This document shows, piece after piece, positions 1-9,860 of a stretch of 64,000 nucleotides of DNA. Each line of letters begins with the position of its first letter. Positions within the stretch are counted from its first letter, which is position 1. This stretch comes from Capitulum mitella (taxonomy: Eukaryota > Arthropoda > Thecostraca > Pollicipedomorpha > Pollicipedidae). Location: contig CP099854.1 of assembly GCA_030062745.1 (NCBI GenBank), positions 12,782,153 through 12,846,152 on the forward strand, read 5' to 3'. The notes beneath the pieces are model-generated. The model had not been told where the DNA came from. It did no database searches and was given only the letters and a program-made list of their open reading frames with translations. The translations under genes were made by a program, and so were the position numbers.

Positions 1-7
1 GCAGGTC

Positions 8-121
8 TGACGTGCGGACCGGGGCCCTCCAGTGGACTCTCTCCCCTGACGGACGGACAGGGCCTCCCGTGCACTCTCCCCCCTGATGGACGGATCGGAG
101 CCCTCCCATGGTCTCTCTCCC
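8..121. repeat. short minisatellite, about 38-bp unit x3
   Basis: Three consecutive units start near 8, 47 and 84. Each reads GGACGG-like, then GGGCCCTCC-like, then CTCTCTCCCC. The array lies 3' of the last visible kinase exon on the minus strand, so it is probably intronic to that gene. Confidence 0.6.
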
Positions 122-945
122 CGCCGACTCTAAACAAGAAGGACCGCCAGCGCCCGGAATGCCTGAGGCTGTGACTGGCGCGCCGCCGACTCCACCGTCA
201 GCTGTAACGGCTTACCGACGTCAGTGACTGACGCGAAGTCCCTTGCCGCCACATCTGGCCGATGACGCCACGGAGTGGACTTACGTCACCAACTGCAGTG
301 GCCACTGACGCATCTTTCTGGGTCGAGCCGAAGTTGCAACTGATTTCACTGACTCCAGACTGACTCGTGACGTCACTAACTACTGGCCAACGGCGTCACG
401 AACCTGACTAGACGCTGATATCATCGGGACCAGATGCCAACTGCCACTCACCATTGTTGTCGGCGCCACGGGGGATTATGACATCAGCGAACTTCTTGGT
501 CTGCGAACAAAGTGACGGGCGTCAGGTGCGGTGAGCTCAAGGTTCGCCACAGGACGTCCCTAGCCCACTGGCCGGATGGCCGCAGCATGGTGCACTGCAG
601 GCCGCCGGCAGTGGACGACGCAGAACAAAACACTCCATCGTTGTCAACAGAGCACGTCAGCGTGGCAGGACGGACGGGGCACTGACCTCACGGCCGACCG
701 CGCCAATCCCGCAGTTCGTCACCGGAACTGGGGCATCTGCTCCACCCCAGAGCGCCACGGTATCCGGGGGCCATCTGGCGCGGAGTGCAGTTTATCCCGC
801 CGTCCCGGCTCCCAGCCCCGACACAGAAGACCGCCTCGGGCCCCGACAATCGATCGCCTGATGGTGACCGCGGCTGCCTCAAGCCCGGGCGACATCGTCA
901 GCCCGCCCAGAAAACACTCCGCCGCCGAGCGGGCCGGCCACTGAC
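122..945. other. no gene seen; probable intron of the kinase gene
   Basis: GC-rich, CpG-rich sequence. Between about 160 and 450 there is degenerate repetition of GTGACTGACG / CGTCACTGAC motifs. The next kinase exon, expected to begin with a TKKYADVI-type peptide, is not found here, so the gene continues beyond the left edge of the window. Confidence 0.5.
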
Positions 946-3641
946 CGGCAGACAGAACTCCTCGAAGGCCGGCTTCACCAGGTTGGTGTACTGGTCCAGC
1001 ACGGTGTCCAGGTCTCGGCCGCGCTCGCGCGTGTCGCGCCGCACGCGCCGGCTCAGCCGCGTGTCGGCGTCCGTGTCCACAAAGAGCTTCATGTCGAACA
1101 TCCGGCGCACATCGGGCTGGTAGAACACCAGGATGCCCTCGCAGAGAACCACGTCCGCCGGGTAAATCTTACGGCACTCCGGCAGCCTGGGGACGTGCGA
1201 GGACGTCGGTCACACGGCGGCCACTCCATCGGAGCAGCGTCACACCTGAGACGGCTAGGTGACAGAGGCCAGTCATACAGCGGCTACTCCGTCGGAGCAG
1301 CGTCACACCTGAGACGGCCAGGTGACAGAGGCCAGTCATACAGTGGCCACTCCATCGGAGCAGCGTCACACCTGAGACGGCCAGGTGACAGAGGCCAGTC
1401 ATACAGTGGCCACTCCATCGGAGCAGCGTCACACCTGAGACGGCCAGGTGACAGAGGCCAGTCATACAGTGGCTACTCCGTCGGAGCAGCGTCACACCTG
1501 AGACGGCCAGGTGACGGCGGACACAGCCACACAACGGCTCCTCCATCGGAACCGCGTCACACCCAACACAGCCTGATGACGATGGATACCCAAGAATGGC
1601 CACACGGCGGCTCCTCCACCGACATACTACCAGCCAGTGAAACGGACGTGCAGTCGGATGAAACGTTTGTGTTTTGCACGCCTTTTGTGTAACCTAGGTG
1701 GCAGTCAATTCCCGATAAGGCGATGAAAAATATAAAGCACATGCACAACTGTTTCCACTGTCATGCGTAACGCCATAAAGTCTCAGAATGGAAGTAAAGC
1801 TACTGAACATGTTCTTACACGAGTCAGTTTCACAATCAAGGTCCGCTGTGGCTCATTCCTAACCGCACCAGTGACGTAACACCCCTGCGGTAAAAGGGCC
1901 TGGACGGGGGAGGGGGGTGAACCGGTCGTGTGGCGCGGATGTCAACAGACCGGCCAAACAGCGCCGCACCGCAGCCACACACACACACACAGTATCCCCG
2001 TGCCCCTTGGACCGCCCGGCACACTGTTTCAGCGAGGTGAATACCGCCACAGAGAGCCGCCGATACGTTCCGCCCACACCAGGCCTCGTTCGTAACGGCT
2101 GTCCCGGGTAGCTGTACGCCGGCGTGACGCAGCTGTGCTATGCTGCCGGTCCGCGGCCGGGACGCGCCGCCCGGTGGAGGCTCACCTGGAGTTGGTCTTG
2201 TAGTCATAGATGGGCACCTGGCACTGGCGGCCGCTCCGGATGGCCTTCAGCGTCTCCAGCAGAAGGGCGTCATCAAACATGTCTGCAACAGACCGCATAC
2301 GCTGTACCGAGACGTGTCTGCCTGTCTGCAAGGCTGTCTGTCCGTGAAGTGTTAAGTGCCAAACACTGGCTTCCAAGTCTGGCCACGTCAAAAATAATGC
2401 ACAGAGAACTCCTGAAGTCCATATCGGGTCGACACGCCGCAGAGATGTCGACCCAGCCCCGGCGGAATGACTGGAGGGAGAGTGTACCGGCCGGAGGTGA
2501 TCACAGGGAGAGTGTACCAGCCGGAGGTGATCACAGGGGGAGAGTGTACCGGCCGGAGGTGATCACAGGGAGAGTGTACCGGCCGGAGGTGATCAAAGGG
2601 AGAGTATACCAGCTGGAGGTGATCACAGGGAGAGTATACCGGCCGGAGGTGATCACAGGGAGAGTGTACCGGCCGGAGGTGATCACAGGGAGAGTATACC
2701 GGCCGGAGGTGATCACAGGGAGAGTGTACCAGCCGGAGGTGATCACAGGGAGAGTGTACCGGCCGGAGGTGATCACAGGGAGAGTGTACCGGCCGGAGGT
2801 GATCACAGGGAGAGTGTACCGGCCGGAGGTGATCACAGGGAGAGTGTACCGGCCGGAGGTGATCACAGGGAGAGTGTACCAGCCGGAGGTGATCACAGGG
2901 AGAGTGTACCGGCCGGAGGTGATCACAGGGAGAGTGTACCGGCCGGAGGTGATCACAGGGAGAGTGTACCGGCCGGAGGTGATCACAGGGAGAGTGTACC
3001 AGCCGGAGGTGATCACAGGGAGAGTGTACCAGCCGGAGGTGATCACAGGGAGAGTGTACCGGCCGGAGGTGATCACAGGGAGAGTGTACCGGCCGGAGGT
3101 GATCACAGGGAGAGTGTACCAGCCGGAGGTGATCACAGGGAGAGTGTACCGGCCGGAGGTGATCACAGGGAGAGTGTACCGGCCGGAGGTGATCACAGGG
3201 AGAGTGTACCGGCTGGAGGTGATCACAGGGAGAGTGTACCGGCCGGAGGTGATCACAGGGAGAGTGTACCAGCCGGAGGTGATCACAGGGAGAGTGTACC
3301 GGCCGGAGGTGATCACAGGGAGAGTGTACCGGCCGGAGGTGATCACAGGGAGAGTGTACCGGCCGGAGGTGATCACAGGGAGAGTGTACCGGCCGGAGGT
3401 GATCACAGGGAGAGTGTACCGGCCGGAGGTGATCACAGGGAGAGTGTACCGGCCGGAGGGAATGAGCGAGCCGTTCCCTACCTGGGTGGTCGAAGTTGAC
3501 CTGGCCCTTGAGCGCCTTGGCCGACTCCTCGCAGGAGAGGTCCCGGTAGAAGCTGTCCTGGCTGATACAGGCCACGCGGCGGTGCTCGTGATCAATGTCC
3601 TCCTGGCCGAGCTTTTCCATGATCCGTTTGCAGACGGTCGA
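946..3641 (-). CDS. Uck: uridine-cytidine kinase, partial (three internal exons)
   Basis: Phosphorylates uridine and cytidine to UMP and CMP in pyrimidine salvage; cytosolic P-loop kinase. Exons on the minus strand are 3641-3482, 2282-2186 and 1186-946 (160, 97, 241 bp). All have AG acceptors and GT donors, and the phases join exactly: 53 codons+1, then 32+2, then 81. The first exon starts in the Walker A loop after GK ([12 protein letters not shown]) and carries SQDSFYR with the family's catalytic Asp, then NFDHP. The second carries [11 protein letters not shown]. The third carries [27 protein letters not shown] and [14 protein letters not shown], ending at EEFCLP. The N-terminal exon with GGTASG and the C-terminal exon lie outside the recognised region. 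Odd points: the His that follows the conserved YDF in human UCK2 (His117, nucleobase contact) is Asn here, and both introns are filled by minisatellites. The family call is secure; the paralogue is not. Confidence 0.93.
1205..1562. repeat. 63-bp minisatellite, about 5.7 units, in a kinase intron
   Basis: The anchor CACACCTGAGACGG recurs at 1241, 1304, 1367, 1430 and 1493, an exact 63-bp period with one or two differences per unit and a degenerate sixth unit. The array fills the intron's 3' part and ends about 20 bases from the AG acceptor at 1187. Because 63 is a multiple of three, long reading frames appear on both strands; they are not genes. Confidence 0.92.
1563..2185. other. remainder of the same kinase intron
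   Basis: No coding signal. Contains a short CA run near 1977-1991 and otherwise unique sequence up to the donor GTGAG complement at 2181-2185. Confidence 0.5.
2473..3460. repeat. 30-bp minisatellite, about 33 units, in a kinase intron
   Basis: The unit is GGAGGTGATCACAGGGAGAG followed by TGTACCGGCC. From 2581 to 3460 the period is exactly 30 bp and units are nearly identical; the main polymorphism is CCGGCCGG versus CCAGCCGG. Each unit holds the palindromes GTGATCAC and CCGGCCGG. The array starts about 20 bases inside the intron from the donor at 3481 and makes up most of it. The 10-residue periodic reading frames on both strands are by-products. Confidence 0.97.
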
Positions 3642-3884
3642 CTGCGCGCCGGCAGGCAAACAGGCATCAGGCTTGAGGCTGGCCAAACAACGGGGGCGAC
3701 CGCGCACGCAGCAGCGTTCGGGGGATGGTGTCGCAGCCCGAAACAGTCAAGCCAAGCATTTACCAAATAGAGGTCAGGGTGATGGCACCAGGAATCACAG
3801 GGATTTCACCATACCTGAGCAAACTGTCATCATCTTCCTCCATTTGTATTCATTCTTGCCTTGTCACTGACCCATCCCTACTAC
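3642..3884. other. intron 5' of the first visible kinase exon
   Basis: Sequence upstream (minus strand) of the P-loop exon. The AG acceptor is at 3642-3643. CpG content falls abruptly after about 3760. No upstream exon is seen. Confidence 0.5.
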
Positions 3885-5888
3885 GCACACATCAGAATCC
3901 AGTTCCTTGTTACCTCCTAACCTCACCTTTCCAGATGCTGTGCCACCAGCTACCCCAATGATGAAGGGCAAATTGGGCTGGTGCCCATTGAACTGCTTCA
4001 ATGAATTCTGCATATCAGATCCCCTTCTTGGTCCTCCTGACATGTCTGATGTCTGGGAAATGTCACAGAATTTCAGACACCATCAAAGTGCTACAACTAA
4101 CAAAAATAAGTTTTCAAGCCCAGGCCTTCCAAAGAGACCTGAAAATCCATGAGAAAACCACACTGAAAAGTGTAATGTTCCCCTCCACAGATAAACATTC
4201 CTGAGAGCTGCAATTTCCTGCCCAATGGAACAAACTGTTCAAAATACAACAAAAACTACCCTAACAGCCCAGGGTTCCATTCATGCATTTTACAGGTCAC
4301 AAAGGAACCATCATGCCAGTGCCAACAATGCAAACCAGGGAAACATTGTTGCATGACAGCTTCTCAATGTATTAGACTTCCCTTGTTCTGGCAAATGTCC
4401 ATTATGTCCACTGACAGAACAAATCTGGATCCAGTGCTGTACAGCCTTGCTGCTTAGCTTACTGAACTGCCTGTGCAAGTTTCCATGATCCATGCTCTTA
4501 CTTGTCCTTGTCTATGCCTGATATTAAGCACATTCCTTGCTTCTGCATATCAGGCCTGATCCTCAGCATGGTATTAAAATCCCTTTACCTTCTTCTGATG
4601 TTGGTAGAACAGATATGCTGCTGAATGTCTGGTGTTTATCTTGGTGTGCAGTATCAATGATCTAGATGCAAAAGACAAGTGCATGCATCTGATCATTTAT
4701 AAATTGCTGCTCAAACAGAATGTTTAGTATAAGCTAAATATCTGGTTCAATTTTCCTAGCTTTTTGCAGCCAAGAACTACACATTTCCAGCATTTGTTCT
4801 GCAAAGAGTCAGAAAAATTAAAACATCAGTACTCCAAAGAATGTATAAGCTTCAAATGACAAGGTACTGGCATTACTGCAGAGGCATGCTTTCCTTTCTG
4901 TAATGACCAGTGAGATGTTGATGACAGCATTTCCACAGATGATGCCAGCCCACATGTTAACATGATAATGCTGCAGGAGATGATATATTGCACAGAATGG
5001 CCCATCAGCATTCATGGAAGACCCTGTCACATGGGATAAGAAACCATTCCATTTGTTATGCTGCCTCCATTGCATGTATTTCTTTTGAGACACATCAACC
5101 ATGAAACCTGAGAATACTGCTGACTTACAACATAATGGATCTGTGTGAATTTCAAGCCAAAGCAAAGACAAGACACAAGACTATGCACACTTCCCTCAAT
5201 AACATCCAATGCATTTTTTCAAGGTATGGCAATAGCTAAAGGCTCTGTGCCCAATGCATGCCACACAAGATTAATATCTGGAAAAAAATGGAGATCCCAG
5301 TAATTTTAAGACCTCAAGTAGCAATATCTACAGCAAAGTTTTGTTACATTCACCCATCTTAAATTATGTCAATTTTCCCAATAGCCATGGAACAAACTAC
5401 ATCTGCTGTTTTTTTAATCCTTCCAGGAAAATTTACATTATCTTTGAATATTCATCATATCAGAGATGAACAGGTCAAAGAAGCAAATTGTTTAATTGCT
5501 CCTAATAGTGACAACCCTAGCAACTACTACAAAGGGAATCAGTGCACTATATACCAGCATGGAAGAACAATCTCTGCATGACAAAAACAGCATATTATAT
5601 CACCACATTTCAACAATACACAGCTCAATACAAATGACACATGTGCATTTGCCTATTACTCATTTCTTGTCCTAAAACCTGACAGAGCATCCATAGGCAT
5701 AAGCTGCAAAATAGACAGATGCCTGGCCTCAACTTCATTTAGTTTTTCCATACAATGACATCCTACTGTGTCACATGGAAACAAAATTAACTGGCTGCCC
5801 AGGACCCATCATGTTTCCAATTTACCTAGTGCCTACCCTCTGACCAAGTGACACAGGAAGTGTATTTCTTTTTCTTCTACACAATGAC
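3885..5888. other. CpG desert, about 2.0 kb with no CpG
   Basis: Line-by-line reading finds no CG dinucleotide between 3885 and 5888; only isolated ones flank it (about 3884, 5889, 6105). GC content is ordinary (about 40%) and CA/TG dinucleotides are conspicuously common (many GCATGC and TGCAT words), as expected from decay of methylated CpG. The rest of the window is rich in CpG. No gene or repeat family is recognised; it may be the 5' intron of the kinase gene, or foreign or misassembled sequence. Confidence 0.9.
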
Positions 5889-8800
5889 CGCACAGCTAAA
5901 AATCAATGGCACATGGTGACTGAAATGGAAAACAGGCATGCTTTTACACCAATTTAAAGATGGGAGACTTAGTTCCAGCTGAGACTATTTTTCCCCATGC
6001 AACATCAAATGAGTTATGTTCACTTGGGTGGAATACATTCCAGCAAGAGGGGCACCCCCTTCTTTTTGAGCAACTTCTTTTCATGCAATGCCATAGGGTT
6101 AATGCGAAATTTCACCAGTTGAGGAGGGCACGAGGTCCCGTGCACCCCCAGTTCCACTGTCTCGTCATGCTAAAATCCTCCAAAGCTGGTAGGACTGACA
6201 TCCAACCTGTTCTCTGGTCTTCGGGCTTGACTGGTTTTGATTATGGCTCACAGACACGTGGGCTCAGGGGGCCGATGCGCAAGTGGGCGTCGTCGAAATT
6301 CGGATCTAAGACCTTGCGATTAATCGATTACGAGTCCAAATTCCTTCTCACTAAGGAAGGACACGAGGACAGCCCTAAACCCATGTGTAAACAGATGACA
6401 CGCATGCATTGTGAAGACTAACCTACACCAGTCTGATCTCGTGCACGGAGCACCGGCCCACGCGCACTGAATGTCGAAGAGGCTCGCCTCAGAGTGAACC
6501 AGGGATAAACGGTAGTAAACCACGTAGAATGGCCACAAAAGAAACGGTGGTGACTGCAGCTTTAGTTCGTGGAACCGCCACCAGGGCGTCCCTTACGTAC
6601 GGTCCAGTGGGTGTATATTAGGCCGGGTCGTGAAAAAAATTAGATTAATAGTGGAATTATCTTGCGCTATATCACTGCAGACTTGGGCGAACTTTTGTAC
6701 TTCCGTCATTTAAATCTTGAGGTTACCGTCGGTCTTTTTAGAGGGCGCTTTTGGGTATTTTTCGTCAAAATGTAAAATTTGAGCATAAAGAAAACTTTTA
6801 AGCTACTCAAAGGTATCACTTCCGGATTTTTGTATGCTGTTTGATGACGGATGCGAGTTTTGCAATGTTATCATAAATGATGAAGCTATTTCTCTATATC
6901 GTCCGTAAGGATTTCACGGTACCCGTTCGCATCGCCATCTATTGAGTGCAAGAGTAACCTATCCACCAAATACGGTCTGCCGGCTGCTGAAGCCTGCAGA
7001 GCAGCTCCACACAGGGGTGTCGATTTGTATTCTTTTGAGAGGGCACTGGCCCACCCAATGCTGACTTGGGCCCACCCAATGTTGGTTTGGGCCCACCCAA
7101 TATTTTCTGCCAGTTTTAAAGGTAATGAGTCATAGCAAGGAAAAGAGCGGCCGCAATAGACAAGAGATGGTTGAAAAGTAAAGAATAAAGTCCAAAACCA
7201 TGAGTCCATCTATATCTATATCTGCTTTCTATATATACATGTATGCATAACAATAAATGCGATTTTTTACTCGGTAAATGGTGACAAAAAACTTGTAAAT
7301 ATCCGTTGCTCAAAACAAGGTGGGCTAAATCTCCTCCATATCTGGGAGGTCAGGTTGTCCGGCCCTCGCCTCGGCCCCCCATCATTTCCAGGATGCATTG
7401 CTCCTTCTCTTTGGGAAAATTTCTAGAGTGTGTCACGTGTGATAAACCGTTCCGTCACGTTTCATCCGTTGTATGCCCTGAGCAACACGATTTTGTTCCT
7501 AGGCGGTTCCGTAACACGAACTAAACAATGTAACTTCATTCGATGAAGGTGATTGCTGGCATGTGGTACTGGCATGTCCCGTCCGATGTGAGCCGCGTTT
7601 CAGGTATTCGTGGATAACTGAAATATGTCATTCACACGGACTATTCGTCGGCGATGCAGAGTGCAAACAATACGCTCATCATTTGCGGACTAAAGCACTG
7701 CTGTCAGTTATAGGGGTTTGACTAAAATGGCTACTCTCGTGTCTGTACGACACACGTCAGATAGTCATCGTCGATGGAAAAACGTACGACTGTCGGTTGA
7801 ACCATGCCACGTGTATGTTCTTTAAAAACAGGATGCCTTTGTATCCACGGGCAACATTCGTCCGTGAATAGCTCCTACCCCTGTTCGGCAGCTAAAGGTT
7901 CCGCATGCCCTTACCCGCCTACGGCGGGTAGAAGCACCAAAATACTAAGGACGGAGGGGGAGAAGACACTTCGTCATCCCCTGGAGAGCGGGGGAAGGGG
8001 TCGCCCCGCTCGTCTCAGAGGCCGGACTATGAGGCGACAGACCTGACTGTTTGTCGGAGGCATAGGTGCACTCAAGAGAAGGCAATATATTCCAGCTCCT
8101 CCCTTAGGCCATCGGTCAGAATTATGGAACCGCACGCCTTGGTGTAGATTATAGCGGAAATTACAAACGCCCATGTTAGTTGCATTACAACCAATCTAAC
8201 ATCTAATTTGCACACATGGTACGCCACTGAACAAGAAGCGCAGTAGAACGGGTCAGCGAGCAATCGTGCTCGTATCTGAATGCTCTGGCGGCGAATGTTT
8301 TTGGGTCATTTATGTCTTCGCGTTTGAATTACATGCCTGAGGGGAATTCAGATCAAGTACATTACACAGGATGACATCAGCAGCTTACATGTCAGCAGGC
8401 GAGGATACGGTCGGGGATCAGTTAGACATACTCCTTTCGTTGTCTTTCATGTAATCCCAGTTTTACGGAAAATGTCGGGTTCAGGACTATTTGTGCTGGT
8501 GTTTTACAATTGCACCTTGTTTCCGAATATTCAAGATTGATACCTGCTCAATGCCATCAACTAGTACTGTTGGCCCGAGACCAAACACGAGACAGATTAA
8601 TGAGACAGCTATGCGGCGTTACGGCTCCCTACCATCCTACCATCCGTATGGGAAGTCTGCGTCTTCTTCCATGCCATAATCGTCTACAACGTTACATCCT
8701 GAATAAAACTTCCACAACCATTGCTGTGTCGTGAAAATTTTAGGGTTACTTTAAATAATGCGTAACGTTAGAAAATAGTCTTACCTTCACTGTCAGGCAG

Positions 8801-9130
8801 CATTGGTAGGAATGATCTGACGTAATGATCTGGCGCCTCCGGTAGCAGGGAGGCCCAGCGCTAAATGGATGGCGTCGTGCTACTGTAGCCTGTATCCGAG
8901 GTTTTCAGTCACCATGAAGATCTGTAGCAATGAGAGTCTGTAGAAACAACCCTTGAGTTGCCCTTTTTCGACCAAACCTTTTCCAGAAATCGGTGCTTGG
9001 ACTGAAATGGTGACATGCGAAGTTTCATAAGCGTCAGGACATAATTGTGGAAAAAATCGAGAGATTACGATATGCACATTTTACGCCGACAGTGATTTGT
9101 TTGTAATCATTGTTGACAATGACATTATTT
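5889..9130. other. no gene recognised
   Basis: Open frames here are short and show no family signature. A perfect 8-bp-stem hairpin (TACCCGCC / GGCGGGTA) sits at 7912-7930, and a diverged dispersed repeat lies at 7020-7210. CpG frequency returns to the background level from about 6105. Confidence 0.45.
7020..7210. repeat. dispersed repeat, copy 1
   Basis: Matches 30515-30690 in the same orientation. Both carry GAGAGGGC.CTG, a tandem CCCAATG / CCCAATATTTTCTGCC section, then TTAAAGG.AATGAGT. Copy 1 has three CCCACCCAAT-type units within it. Confidence 0.6.
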
Positions 9131-9860
9131 TTTAGTCATGCAGACGCATCAAGGAGGTGGCCCCAGCAGCTGTGCATGTGTTCTGCGCTGCCCACTGCCT
9201 TAACTTGGCTGTACAGGATACATTCGATGGAATACGGCCTCTGTGTGATGACATGCACGAGCTCAACTCGTTCAACTTCCACCGCGGCTGGCTGCTGCGT
9301 TCCACGTGATGGCCGTGCCATGGGGGGTGTCTCCTGTCCATCGCGTACAGCTTCGCGGTCCTGTGGGATAACCTCGGGAACCTCGTGGCCGATTTGGGCT
9401 CGAGGTGCGAAGTGTCGGCAAAGGCAAGTGGCTTCGCACGGCAGATGGAGGACTTCAGTTTCTTGTACGGTCTCCACCTCGGTCTGCGTATGGTGGGGCC
9501 ATCGTAAGAGCAAGGAGTAAACAGACGGCCACAGCAAACCTGTGTACACTGTTCATAATGGCTTCCCTGAGTTTCACCTTGCACGTGCAGAGGGGGAAAT
9601 TTAATGCCGCGTGTGAGGAGTTACAGTTGACCCGCGAGCAGCGGGGCGCAGCACAGGCGGTAGATGAGCCCGCCGCGTCGTTTTGATGACGGCAGTATCC
9701 CGTATCGCGCCAAGATGTCCAAGGACGTGTACGCCACCTCTATGGACCGCCTGTCGCAGCAGCCCGACAGCCGCCTGCGGGGTGGTGACGCGGTGCGTGC
9801 CGATACGCGGCGTGCGCTGATCATCGACAAGAAGTCAGCGGACAGGGTTGAAAAGCTGCC
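9130..9860 (+). pseudogene. hAT-family transposase relic (ZMYM1-like), C-terminal part
   Basis: Plus-strand pieces in shifted frames fit the C-terminal half of hAT transposases of the zinc-finger MYM-type/DUF4371 kind. HVFCAAHCLNLAVQDT (about 9172-9220) matches the usual CxAHxLNLxxxD block. FLYGLHLGLRM (about 9460-9495), LQLTREQRGA (about 9620-9650) and RRFDDGSIPYRAKM (about 9672-9715) follow in family order. Stops and frameshifts separate the pieces, the N-terminal half is missing, and no terminal inverted repeats were found. Confidence 0.65.

Noticed and set aside
1195-1692. 165-codon repetitive frame
   Set aside because: Product of the 63-bp intronic array.
1205-3460. CRISPR-like regular repeats
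   Set aside because: Units are contiguous with no unique spacers, and the genome is eukaryotic.
2124-3770. 548-codon plus-strand and 400-440-codon minus-strand frames
   Set aside because: They are the 30-bp array read in several frames; a multiple-of-three unit without stops opens frames automatically, and the real coding exon lies at the edge in another context.
9136-9584. 150- and 137-codon minus-strand frames
   Set aside because: Antisense shadows of the hAT relic.
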